A stretch of 64,000 nt of DNA from contig CAYUQO010000003.1 of assembly GCA_964446945.1 (NCBI GenBank), forward strand, positions 1-64,000. The letters are read 5' to 3'. The stretch comes from CAIYRG01 sp964446945 (GTDB lineage Bacteria > Pseudomonadota > Alphaproteobacteria > Micropepsales > Micropepsaceae). The stretch's first letter is position 1; every line of letters begins with the position of its first letter. Position numbers and translations under genes: made by a program. This document shows, piece by piece, positions 52,878 through 61,488 of this stretch. Below the pieces are notes generated by a model. The model was not told the origin of the DNA. It did no database searches and was given only the letters and a program-made list of their open reading frames with translations.

Positions 52878-53777
52878 GTGAGCTGGATTCCACCGCGCGT
52901 TCACTCTCTGATGGCGGAGATCGGCCCGAAATGGGGCAGCGCAACTTCGGCGCATGTGAAGCTGATGGTGGAGGAATTCACCAAACTACATCGTGAGCTG
53001 CCGAAGCCGGAAGTGACCGAGCTTCGTGATTTTGCGTATGGCCCGCATGAACGGCAAAAACTTGATCTTTATCTGCCGGCCAATGGCGCGAGCAAACGCG
53101 CGGCTGTGGTTTTCGTGCATGGCGGCGCCTTCACCGAAGGCGACCGCAACCGTTCGCCGGAAATCTATGCCAATGTCAGCCGCTATTTTGCGAAGGCCGG
53201 CATTGTCGGCGTGAACAGCGGTTACCGGCTGGCGCCAGAGATTCGCTATCCCGACGGCAGCCGCGATATCGGCGCGGCCGTTCAATGGACGCGCCGGCAC
53301 GCGGGTGAATTCGGCATAGATCCCGCGCGCATTTTTGTCATGGGCCATTCGGCTGGCGCGGCCCACGCGGCGGGCTACGCCTATGAACGCCGTTTACATC
53401 CGGCGGACGGCCCCGGCATTGCCGGGCTGATTGTGGTCAGTGGACGCGTGCGCGCGGATAATCTCGCTGAGAATCCCAATGCGCGCCGCGTCGAAGCCTA
53501 TTACGGCACCGATGCATCGCTGTTCGATCAATGCTCGCCGGTTTCACATGTGGATTCGGCAAGCGTTCCGACTTTGGTGGCGTGGAGCGAGTTCGAAAAT
53601 CCGCTGCTGGATGTTTATTGCGCCGAACTGGTGCACCGGCTGGCGCAGGCAAAGCGGCGCTCGCCGCCAGTGGTGTGGCTGAAGCGCCATAACCATGCTT
53701 CGATGATCGCGCATATTGGTCTCGAGGAAGATGTGCTCGGCAGCGCCTTGCGCGACTTCATCGCAAATCCAGCGTGA
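52878..53777 (+). CDS. Alpha/beta-hydrolase (esterase/arylformamidase-like)
   Basis: The 299-residue protein shows the carboxylesterase/hormone-sensitive-lipase pattern: VFVHGGAFTEGDRN (oxyanion HGGAF), SGYRLAPEIRYPDGSRD, and the elbow VMGHSAGAAHAAGYAYE (Ser about 157), with a late KRHNHASMIAH His. The layout resembles kynurenine formamidases and small esterases. It starts at a GTG at 52878 here; the ATG at 52911 is an alternative. It lies in one run with the cupin, aldehyde dehydrogenase and Mo hydroxylase genes. Confidence 0.8.
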   Translation: MSWIPPRVHSLMAEIGPKWGSATSAHVKLMVEEFTKLHRELPKPEVTELRDFAYGPHERQKLDLYLPANGASKRAAVVFVHGGAFTEGDRNRSPEIYANVSRYFAKAGIVGVNSGYRLAPEIRYPDGSRDIGAAVQWTRRHAGEFGIDPARIFVMGHSAGAAHAAGYAYERRLHPADGPGIAGLIVVSGRVRADNLAENPNARRVEAYYGTDASLFDQCSPVSHVDSASVPTLVAWSEFENPLLDVYCAELVHRLAQAKRRSPPVVWLKRHNHASMIAHIGLEEDVLGSALRDFIANPA

Positions 53778-53798
53778 GGACACAGGAGAACAGAGACA

Positions 53799-54326
53799 AT
53801 GGCGGTCGCGCGGCATAGTCGTCCTTCCGAACTGGAGGGCCTGTCGCTTGAAGAGATCATGAACAGCCATATCGGGCGGTTCAGTGACAAAACTCCCGAC
53901 TGGGCAGCGTTCGAAGATGCCAAAATCGATGGTTATCGCCGGGCGCAGCACCGCTTCATCGGCGCCGGAGGATCCGGCAAACATTCCGATCCCTCCGTCA
54001 TTCCCGCGCGCGGATTTACCCTCAGCGTCATGCTCGTGCCGCCGGGCCAGGGAAATGCGCCGCATACGCATGAAGTCGAGGAAGTATTTTTTGTTTTGCG
54101 CGGTTATCTCACGGTCTTTGTCGACGATGAAGCGGGCAAACGCGTGAGCCGCGTGCTCGGCCCCTGGGAATGTATCTCCTGTCCTCCCGGCGTCATTCAC
54201 GGATATCAGAACGAATCCCAGGATCCCGTTTACTTCCAGGTCATGCTCGGGCGCGCCCGGCCCGAGACCATGGGCTATGCGGACGGTGAACTGTTCCAGA
54301 GACGCGATGCGCATTTGAAGGAATAG
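53799..54326 (+). CDS. Cupin-domain protein
   Basis: The 175-residue protein has one cupin barrel: NAPHTHEVEEVFFVLRGYLT (His-x-His and Glu metal ligands, about 86-105) and CPPGVIHGYQNES (second His, about 128-140). It has 60 residues of polar N-terminus (LSLEEIMNSHIGRFSDKTPD). Likely a metal-dependent oxygenase, isomerase or ligand-binding protein in the same pathway. It follows the esterase by 21 bases and the aldehyde dehydrogenase starts 3 bases after its stop, so the three form one operon. Confidence 0.85.
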   Translation: MAVARHSRPSELEGLSLEEIMNSHIGRFSDKTPDWAAFEDAKIDGYRRAQHRFIGAGGSGKHSDPSVIPARGFTLSVMLVPPGQGNAPHTHEVEEVFFVLRGYLTVFVDDEAGKRVSRVLGPWECISCPPGVIHGYQNESQDPVYFQVMLGRARPETMGYADGELFQRRDAHLKE

Positions 54327-54329
54327 AGC

Positions 54330-55760
54330 ATGACTCATGCGGACCGGTTGAATCCCTGGATCGGTGGTGAGAGCGTCGCGTTCTCCGGGCGCGGATCGAT
54401 GCTGATCTCACCGGTGGATGAAACTGCGGCCGGCGAAATCGCTGAATGCGATGCGGCGGTGATCGATCGTGCCGTCGCGACTGCGCACGCGGCATATCTT
54501 GCCCATCGCCATCGCACGCCGGCTGAACGTGCCACCTGGCTGAACGACGCCGCGGCGGGATTGGAGCGCGTGGAAGGTCCGATTCTGGAATCACTGATCC
54601 GCATGATCGGCAAACCGCGACGGGCGGCGACATTCGAGGCGCGGCGCGGGCCGCAATTCCTGCGCGCGACCGCAGCACAACTGGCGCATATGCCGGGCGA
54701 AGTGCTGCCACTCGACGCAGTTACAACCGGTGCCGGCAGGTTCGGGTTCACGACGCGCATTCCCTATGGCGCGGTGGCGGCAATCACGCCATTCAACGCG
54801 CCGGTCAACCTGCTGGTCCAGAAACTTGCGCCGGCCATCGCGATGGGTAATGCGGTGGTGGTGAAGCCGTCACCGCCGGCCACTGAGGTGGCGCTGATCA
54901 TCGCCGATGTCATGAAGCGCGCAGGCCTGCCCAATGGGTTATTCAATGTCGTGCCGGGTGGGCGGGAAACGGCGCTCAATCTGGTCGCCCATCCGGAGAT
55001 TGCCGCGGTGACATTGACCGGCGGCACGGCGGCGGGGCGCGAGCTTGCGCGCGCCGCCGGTGCGAAAAAATTCGTCGCCGAACTCGGGTCGAATGCGGCG
55101 AACATCGTCTGCGCCGATGCCGATCTTGCCGATGCCGCTCAACGCATCGCGGCGGCGGCCTTTGAAGCCAGCGGCCAGCAATGCATTTCAGCCCAGCGCA
55201 TCATCGTTGAAAGCACCGTCCACGACCGTTTCCTGGAGCTGTTCGTCACCGCTGCGGCAAAACTCCAAACCGGCGATCCGAACGACAGCACAACCGATGT
55301 CGGGCCCATGGTCAGCCGCGCGGCGGCTGATCGCGTCGAGCAGATGATCGACGATGCGGTAAAGCGCGGAGCAACGCTGGCGCTCGCGCCGCGGCGAAAT
55401 GGCTGCACGCTCAGCCCGGTGATTGTCGCTGGCGCGCCGAAGGACGCGCGGCTGCTGCTGGAAGAAGCTTTCGGTCCGGTGGCGGTGGTGATTTCCGCCG
55501 CCAGTGTCGATGATGCCCTGGCGATTGCCAATCAATCGGAATTCGGATTGCAGGGTGCGTGCTTCACCAAAAGCCTGGAAACCGCATTCAAGGTCTCGAA
55601 GCAACTGCATTGCGGTTCGCTGTGGATCAACGAAGCGAGCCGCTTCCGGCTCGATTCCTATCCGTTCGGCGGAGTCGGTGCGAGCGGCTACGGGCGCGAA
55701 GGCGTGCGCTATGCGATGGAAGAACTGTCGCAGTGGAAATTCACCGGGATAAGACTCTAA
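54330..55760 (+). CDS. Aldehyde dehydrogenase-family enzyme
   Basis: The 476-residue protein has the aldehyde dehydrogenase set: ITPFNAPVNLLVQKLAPAIA (Asn oxyanion), GNAVVVKPSP (Lys for NAD), catalytic Glu in VAELGSNAANIV, catalytic Cys in EASGQQCISAQR, and GGVGASGYGREGVRYAMEEL at the end. It oxidises an aldehyde to an acid with NAD(P). The substrate is unknown but fits an aromatic or semialdehyde route given the neighbours. It is in an operon with the esterase and cupin genes. Confidence 0.88.
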   Translation: MTHADRLNPWIGGESVAFSGRGSMLISPVDETAAGEIAECDAAVIDRAVATAHAAYLAHRHRTPAERATWLNDAAAGLERVEGPILESLIRMIGKPRRAATFEARRGPQFLRATAAQLAHMPGEVLPLDAVTTGAGRFGFTTRIPYGAVAAITPFNAPVNLLVQKLAPAIAMGNAVVVKPSPPATEVALIIADVMKRAGLPNGLFNVVPGGRETALNLVAHPEIAAVTLTGGTAAGRELARAAGAKKFVAELGSNAANIVCADADLADAAQRIAAAAFEASGQQCISAQRIIVESTVHDRFLELFVTAAAKLQTGDPNDSTTDVGPMVSRAAADRVEQMIDDAVKRGATLALAPRRNGCTLSPVIVAGAPKDARLLLEEAFGPVAVVISAASVDDALAIANQSEFGLQGACFTKSLETAFKVSKQLHCGSLWINEASRFRLDSYPFGGVGASGYGREGVRYAMEELSQWKFTGIRL

Positions 55761-55846
55761 TCGCCTCTCCCCTTGAGGGAGAGGGTGGCGCGCCCGCGCG
55801 TAAGTATTACGCGCGGGCTGGCGCGCCGGGTGAGGGGTGCGTTTGA
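55761..55846. repeat. Intergenic palindromic repeat, family R1 (inverted)
   Basis: It is the reverse orientation of 1145-1221: CCTCTCCCCTTGAGGGAGAGG, a long hairpin with GCGCCCGCGCGTAA/TTACGCGCGGGC and GCCGGGTGAGGGGTG. It lies between the aldehyde dehydrogenase gene and the broken Mo-hydroxylase gene. Confidence 0.75.
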
Positions 55847-55872
55847 GCAAATTCGATTTCGTGACGGCGTAA

Positions 55873-58137
55873 GTGCGACCCAACTCCTATATCGGTGCGG
55901 CGGTGAACCGGCTGGAAGATTTCCGGTTCCTGACCGGCCGCGGCATTTATGCCGGCGATCTCACGCGCGAGAGGCTCCTGCATGCGGTTGTCGTGCGCAG
56001 CCCGCAGGCGCATGGAGTCATCCGCGGCGTTGATTGCGCGAAGGCGCTGGCCATGCCGGGCGTGCATGCCATCATCACCGCGCGCGATATTGGCTCCGAC
56101 GTTCCACGCATTCCGATGCGGCAGGAACCGATGCCGGAACTCTTGCCATTCGAACAACCGGTGATCGCGACGGATAGAGTGCGCTATGCCGGCGAGCCGA
56201 TTGCGCTGGTGCTCGCCGACAGTGCAGGACGGGCGGAAGATGCGGCTGCGGCGGTGGTGGCCGATATCGAGCCGCTTCGGGAGGTTCTGGGCGGCGACAG
56301 CGGCACGCAACTGTTCCCCGGATTCCTCGACAATATCGCGACGCAGATCGGGGCGGTGAAGGGCGATGCCGCGGAAGTATTCCGCAATCATCGTGGCTAT
56401 ACGCGACGCGAGAAGTTTTCGGTGCATCGCCATACTGCGGCGGCGCTGGAACCGCGTGCATTGCTCGCCGAATGGGACGCGGCGAGTGGCCGGATGGTGC
56501 TGCACGGCGCGGCCAAAGTGCCGTTCACCAACCGGCGCATTGTCGCGCGCTTTCTTGGATTGAAAGAGGAGAACGTCGCCTGCATCGAAAATGATGTCGG
56601 TGGTGGGTTCGGTACCCGCGGTGAATTCTATCCGGAGGATTTCCTGATCCCGTTTGCCGCTCGCATGACCGGCCGCCCGGTGAAGTGGGTCGAGGACCGG
56701 CGCGAAAACCTGCTGGCCGTGAATCATGCGCGCGAATCCGGATGCGACTTGGAAATCGCCTGTGAGGCCGATGGCCGGATCGTCGCGATGCGCGGGACCG
56801 CATTTGCCGATATTGGCGCCTATATCCGTACCGTCGGCGTGACTCCCGCGCGCAATATCGCGCAGGTATTGTCGGGGCCGTACCGGATTCCGCATATCGA
56901 TATCCGGGTTGAGTTGCGGCTGACCAACAAGACTCCGGCCGGGACCTATCGCGGACCTGGGCGATACGAAGCCGATTTCTTCCGTGAACGCTTGTTCGAC
57001 ATTGTTGCCGATGAGCTTGGCATCGATCGCGTCACGTTCCGCCGGATCAATCTCATTGCCAAAGACGAGATGCCATACGCGTTGGCGACTGTTGTGCCGC
57101 TGCAGATCGAGAGCGAATGCGACAGCGGCGACTATGCCGCCACACTGGCATCCTGCCTCGAACAGTTTGGCTGGGAGGAAAAACAAACGCTGAACGGCAG
57201 GCTAATCGATGGGCGTTATCACGGCATCGCCATTGGCTGCTATTTCGAAGGCGGAGCATCGGGACCGGGCGAGAACGCGCGGCTTGAACTGGCCAATGAC
57301 AGCACGATCGCGGTGATCGCCGGTTCTTCCGCGGTCGGGCAGGGACTTGAAACCGCGCTGGCGCAGATCGCCGCGGATGCGCTGGAACTGCCGCTCGCCA
57401 GAATCAAAGCCGTGCAGCACGGATCGACATCGCTGCTCGCCGCGGGATCCGGCTCATACAGCTCGCGTTCCACGGTAATGGGCGGATCGGCGGTGATGGC
57501 CGCGGCGGAAAATCTGAAACTCGCGTTGCGACGGTGCGCGGCGGAGAAGTTCGATTGCGATCCCGCCTCTGTCGAGCTGGTCGACGGAACCGCGCGCGCC
57601 GCCGGTCATGCCCCGCTGGATTTCGCAATTCTTGCACCGCTCAGCGCCGAGGGCAAATTCACCAGCAATCGCAGAACATACAGTTATGGCGCGCATGCGG
57701 CCCATGTTGCGGTGGATGAAGATACTGCTGCGATCGAGGTGATTGACTATGTTGCCGTCGAAGATGTCGGCCGGATCGTCAATCCGTAGATGCTGGAGGG
57801 CCAGACGTTAGGCGCAATCATGCAGGGTCTGGGCGGCACGCTGATGGAGCAGCTCATCTATGATGATGCGGGCCAGCTCACCACCGCATCACTGGCCGAA
57901 TATGTCATGCCCATGGCCTGCGATTTTCCCAATATCCGCGTCCATGCGACGGAAGAGCATCCGGCACCGCACAATCCTCTGGGTGCGAAAGGCGCGGGCG
58001 AGGGCGGGATCATTGCCGTCGGCGGCGTAATCGCCAATGCCGTCGCCGCGGCACTGAAACAGTTCAACGCCCAACCAAACGCGCTGCCCCTCACGCCGCC
58101 CAAAGTTTGGGCCAAAATTCAGCGCAAAACGGGTTGA
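55873..58137 (+). pseudogene. Molybdopterin hydroxylase large subunit, second copy, interrupted by in-frame TAG
   Basis: A GTG at 55873 starts MRPNSYIGAAVNRLEDFRFL, and the frame runs 638 codons to a TAG at 57787-57789. It continues in the same frame for another 115 codons to 58137 with the family's C-terminus (NPLGAKGAGEGGIIAVGG). The first copy reads NPATLRGQVLGAVVQGMSG where this one reads NP-stop-MLEGQTLGAIMQGLGG, so a single codon is at fault. All domains of the 765-residue copy are present (NDVGGGFGTRGEFYPEDFLI, GTYRGPGRYEADFFRERLFD), but the catalytic Glu is after the stop. The 638-residue product cannot be complete. Recent loss, read-through or a base-call error are all possible. Confidence 0.82.
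57790..58137 (+). CDS. C-terminal remainder of the interrupted Mo-hydroxylase, possibly re-initiated
   Basis: The 115 codons directly after the TAG begin with ATG (TAGATG), so a ribosome could in principle restart here. The product carries the conserved C-terminal segment with the catalytic Glu in GAKGAGEGG and ends PKVWAKIQRKTG. Separate expression of a two-piece enzyme is conceivable but unproven; the simpler reading is a broken gene. The stop is 1 base from the convergent SurA-like gene's stop. Confidence 0.5.
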   Translation: MLEGQTLGAIMQGLGGTLMEQLIYDDAGQLTTASLAEYVMPMACDFPNIRVHATEEHPAPHNPLGAKGAGEGGIIAVGGVIANAVAAALKQFNAQPNALPLTPPKVWAKIQRKTG

Positions 58138-58138
58138 C

Positions 58139-59461
58139 CTATTTGATACTGGAGAAGACGACGGCGTTGCGGCGCAGTTCGGCAAGATAGGCCTTGGCAT
58201 AGACCGACATCTGCTGCATCGCGAGCTGCTGCTGCACCTGGTCGCGCGTCGGCATCTGAAACGTACCGATCTTCGGCGCCGCCGCATCGCAACGCATGAT
58301 CACCTCGACACCTGCCGCCGAGATCAACGGCTTCATCGCATCACCGGGACTGCTCGTCGCCAGCGCCGCGCGGATGGTCGGATCGAGGTCCGCCGGTTTC
58401 ACCGTGCCGAGTGACTCATAGACGGTTCCAGTGAGCTGTTTCGCCATGTCCGACAGATCGGAACAGACATGGACGCGGCCCTGGACCACGGTGGCCATGG
58501 TCATGGCGCGGTCTTTCAGCGAAGCGTCGGCAGTCGCCGGCAAGGGAATCAGAAAACGGCCGAGTGGCACAGGCGCGTTCGGATCACTGGCCTTCGGAGC
58601 GGCCGGCGCTGCGGCGATTGAACTCGCGGGTTCGAGCCGGTCGCGCAACTGAAGAATGTAATAGCCACCTTCGGCGCGGATTGGGCCGACGATCTGCCCC
58701 GGCTTGAGTCCCAACAGCGCGTGATCGACCTCATCGGGAAGCTGTCCTTCCAGCACCCAACCGATATCGCCGCCGTTTGCGGCCGAGGGCGATTGGCTGA
58801 ACTGGCTGGCGACGGTCTGGAAAGCCACTCCCTGCTTCGTCTGCTGTGCGATACGTTCGGCGCTGGCGCGGACCGAGGTTTCGTCTTCCGGTTTATCGAC
58901 GGCGAGATAAATTTCCGAGACGAGGAATTGTGGCTTGTCGGCGCCCTGCTTCAGCCGCGCGATCGCATCGTCGATCTGCTGATCACCGATGCGAAGATCG
59001 GCGCCGTAGCGCGCAGCGACAAGTTTTTGCCACACGATCTGCGCCCGCAATTGATTGACGAAGGTGGCAGGCGTGACACCCGCCTGTTCGATCGTAGCCA
59101 GCAACTGCTCGGAACTGATCTTGTTGTCGGTGGCGATGCCCTGCAGCGCCTTCTCCACTTCGGCCGGGCTAGCGGAAATCCTGCGCTTTTCCGCTTCCTG
59201 CATTTCCAGCGTCTCGTCTTCGAGCGAGCGCAACACCTGGGCACGAAGCTGTGGCAGTTCGTCTTTGGCGGGATGAATACCCGAAGTGGCGACAAAGAGG
59301 GCAGTGCGCTGGTCGAGATCGTAATTGGAGATGATGGTTTGATTGACGCTGGCGGCAAGGCCCAAAGTGCTTTCAGAGGCTGGAACCGGCGTTTGTGCGG
59401 CTACGGGCACTGAGGCGCCGACCGCAGTGGTCAGAAATAAAATTCCCCTCAAAAAGGACAT
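58139..59461 (-). CDS. Exported SurA-type peptidyl-prolyl isomerase/chaperone
   Basis: The 440-residue product has a signal peptide (1-22, VPVAA-QT) and a SurA N-terminal helical domain (ASVNQTIISNYDLDQRTALF). One parvulin domain follows (about 175-275: QFLVSEIYLAVDKPED, FSQSPSAANGGDIGWVLEGQ, GPIRAEGGYYILQLRDR), then a C-terminal helical domain. This is the periplasmic outer-membrane-protein chaperone family. In many alphaproteobacteria surA lies with lptD, pdxA and rsmA, but none of those adjoins here, so it may be a second paralogue. Confidence 0.85.
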   Translation of the reverse strand: MSFLRGILFLTTAVGASVPVAAQTPVPASESTLGLAASVNQTIISNYDLDQRTALFVATSGIHPAKDELPQLRAQVLRSLEDETLEMQEAEKRRISASPAEVEKALQGIATDNKISSEQLLATIEQAGVTPATFVNQLRAQIVWQKLVAARYGADLRIGDQQIDDAIARLKQGADKPQFLVSEIYLAVDKPEDETSVRASAERIAQQTKQGVAFQTVASQFSQSPSAANGGDIGWVLEGQLPDEVDHALLGLKPGQIVGPIRAEGGYYILQLRDRLEPASSIAAAPAAPKASDPNAPVPLGRFLIPLPATADASLKDRAMTMATVVQGRVHVCSDLSDMAKQLTGTVYESLGTVKPADLDPTIRAALATSSPGDAMKPLISAAGVEVIMRCDAAAPKIGTFQMPTRDQVQQQLAMQQMSVYAKAYLAELRRNAVVFSSIK

Positions 59462-59604
59462 GGGATCAACTCCATCACCAGACTGAAATTAATCGGTTCG
59501 TTTATCTTCCAAAAGCGGCAGAGCAGATCTGATTGATTTTTAATCAGTAAACCCTCGTTTTCCCGCGAGTGTGTCAGCGCGAGGATACAGGAGTGCCGGG
59601 AACA

Positions 59605-59690
59605 CCCCCCTTCCGCCCGCCTGTCGCAACGCCTTCGGCATTGCCGCGGGCACCTTCCCCCGCGCTTCGCGGGGGGAGGGGAAATTCTTG
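59605..59690. repeat. Intergenic repeat, family R3
   Basis: The segment ACCCCCCTTCCGCCCGCC, a hairpin around CAACGCCTTCGGCATTG and GCGGGCACCTTCCCCCGC with a final hairpin CCCCGCGCTTCGCGGGG recur, less exactly, at 61370-61460. It lies between two minus-strand genes, the SurA-like and EF-hand genes. Confidence 0.6.
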
Positions 59691-59706
59691 GCTTTGGAAT
59701 GAGGCG

Positions 59707-60210
59707 TTATCGGCCGTCGCCCTGGCCTTGGGCAGGAGGCCGTTGGACCGGCCGGCCGCGAACGTTGGGCAGGCGCATCTCGCCCGGGTCGAGCTTGCCG
59801 TCGTGGTTCTTGTCCATTTCTTCGAACACCGACCGCGGCGTGCTGGCGAATTCATCAAAATCGATATAGCCGTCCTGATTCCAGTCAATCAGCGGCGATG
59901 CCTCGGTTCCGAAGGCGCGAAAGCGGCGATCGTTTTCCGCCTGCATTTCCTTGAGATCGATCTTGCCGTCGCGATCGAGATCGGCAGCGGCAAATTGCCG
60001 GTGCAAGCCATCCTCGAGTTCCTGGCGCGTGACCGTGCCGTCGCTGTTCTCGTCATAGGACAGCATCAGCTTGATGTCCTGCTCGGTCTCGGTGATCGGC
60101 GGTGGCGGACGATTGGCGGCCATGCGGGGATTTCGCGGCGCTGCGCAGGCGCTGATCAGGAACACCGCGCATCCGCAGCTAAAAAGCCGAAAGATCACAC
60201 TTGTCTGCAT
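59707..60210 (-). CDS. EF-hand lipoprotein
   Basis: The start at 60210 (MQTSVIFRLFSCGCAVFLIS), with AGAGG in front, gives 167 residues with a lipobox ISAC (Cys about 22). Four EF-hand loops follow: DENSDGTVTRQE, DLDRDGKIDLKE, DWNQDGYIDFDE and DKNHDGKLDPGE. All have the Asp/Asn/Gly/Glu pattern for calcium. A Pro/Gln-rich tail ends it. It is probably anchored in the envelope as a calcium-binding or sensor protein. A longer frame from 60243 adds 11 residues without a better ribosome site. Confidence 0.87.
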   Translation of the reverse strand: MQTSVIFRLFSCGCAVFLISACAAPRNPRMAANRPPPPITETEQDIKLMLSYDENSDGTVTRQELEDGLHRQFAAADLDRDGKIDLKEMQAENDRRFRAFGTEASPLIDWNQDGYIDFDEFASTPRSVFEEMDKNHDGKLDPGEMRLPNVRGRPVQRPPAQGQGDGR

Positions 60211-60443
60211 GAAACCTCTGAAAGGGACCATGCGCAGTTCCACCGCGCCAGCGTCTCCAGGCTGATCAAGCCGTCAAATGCCCCGGCTGGAAATTGGCAC
60301 AGACATGTATTTCCTGCCAGCAGTTTGCCGCCGCAGTTCGGCGCTGCGTCAGCTTCGCGTAAGTTTCCCGGGTCAAGCTTGCGCGATTGCATCGCCCGGC
60401 GGTCCGGCGATATTGAAGCACTCCTGAAAACACAGGTCGCAAC

Positions 60444-61142
60444 ATGATCGAACTGCATTACTGGACCACCCCGAACGGGCACAAAGTCTCGATATTTCTC
60501 GAAGAAGCGAAGCTGCCCTACCGCATTGTCCCGGTGAATATCGGCGCCGGCGATCAGTTCAAGCCGGAATTCCTGCGGATTTCACCCAACAACCGTATCC
60601 CCGCCATCATCGATGACGAACCCGCCGAGGCCGGACCGCCGGTCAGTGTTTTCGAATCGGGCGCCATCCTGCTTTACCTCGCGGAAAAGACCGGCCGGTT
60701 CATCCCGCGCGATCTCCGCGGACGGGTGGAAGTGCTGCAATGGCTGTTCTGGCAAATGGGCGGCCTTGGGCCGATGGCCGGGCAAAATCATCACTTCTCG
60801 GGTTATGCGCCGGAGAAGCTGCCCTATGCCATCACGCGCTATGTGAATGAGACAAACCGGCTCTATGGCGTGCTCAACAAGCGGCTGGCCGATCGTGAAT
60901 TTGTTGCGGGCGATTACTCGATCGCCGATATGGCCTGCTATCCGTGGATCGTGCCCTATGAACGGCAGGGGCAGAAGCTCGAAGATTTTCCCAATCTCAA
61001 ACGCTGGTTTGAAGCGATTGCGGCGCGGCCGGCAGTAAAGGCGGCGTATGAACGCGCGAAAGCCATTAATACGCAGCCGACCATGAGCGAGGATGCAAAA
61101 AAGATTCTGTTCGGCCAGACCGCGGCGACGGTAAAGTGGTAG
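60444..61142 (+). CDS. Glutathione S-transferase-family protein (YfcG/Ure2-like)
   Basis: The 232-residue protein has a thioredoxin-like N-terminal domain starting MIELHYWTTPNGHKVSIFLE, with TPNG as the active-site segment and PNNRIPAIID and ESGAILLYLAEKTG for glutathione contact, and an all-helical C-terminal domain (FVAGDYSIADMACYPWIVPY). This is the YfcG/Ure2-like disulfide-reductase branch of GSTs. It should act in the cytoplasm on glutathione-linked or disulfide substrates. It stands alone, divergent from the EF-hand gene. Confidence 0.88.
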   Translation: MIELHYWTTPNGHKVSIFLEEAKLPYRIVPVNIGAGDQFKPEFLRISPNNRIPAIIDDEPAEAGPPVSVFESGAILLYLAEKTGRFIPRDLRGRVEVLQWLFWQMGGLGPMAGQNHHFSGYAPEKLPYAITRYVNETNRLYGVLNKRLADREFVAGDYSIADMACYPWIVPYERQGQKLEDFPNLKRWFEAIAARPAVKAAYERAKAINTQPTMSEDAKKILFGQTAATVKW

Positions 61143-61488
61143 CGCATCCAGGCTTGATTGGCCGGGCGGGTGGGGCGCCGGCGAGCGCCTCAGCGCGAAG
61201 CGTGGGGGATTGAGGGCGTGAAGAAATCGCCGGAGGCGATTTTAGCCCGAACGGGCGCAGCTGCGGCGTGCGGCGCGCTTTGCGCGCCTCGTTTTTGATT
61301 CCGCGCCAAGCGCGGCGCGGCCGCGCTTGGTCGGGGCGCAGCGATGGGCGCCCGATAGGGGGGACGCCCGGTCACCCCCTTCCGCCCGCCATTCGCCATG
61401 TCAACGCAGTGCGTTTGACATGGCTGCGGGCACCTTCCCCCGCAAGGGGGGAAGGTGAATACTTGGGTTCAAGATAAATGAATACACT
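61143..61488. other. Non-coding region with GC-rich palindromes and a family R3 repeat
   Basis: I see no gene in these 346 bases between convergent genes. They hold several hairpins: AAATCGCCGGAGGCGATTT near 61225, GCGGCGTGCGGCGCGCTTTG around 61270, a long GCGCCAAGCGCGG hairpin near 61305, and an R3-like unit (61370-61460) with ATGTCAACGCAGTGCGTTTGACAT and CCTTCCCCCGCAAGGGGGGAAGG. Confidence 0.6.

Noticed and set aside
50848..52944. Very long open frame on the minus strand opposite the Mo-hydroxylase gene
   Set aside because: It is a mirror of the real gene in GC-rich DNA; its product is rich in His, Arg and Gln without any domain, and the plus strand has all the family's motifs.
55873..58137. 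Pyrrolysine or recoded UAG in the second Mo-hydroxylase
   Set aside because: No pyl genes are visible in the window and this family is not known to use pyrrolysine; loss, read-through or error is simpler.
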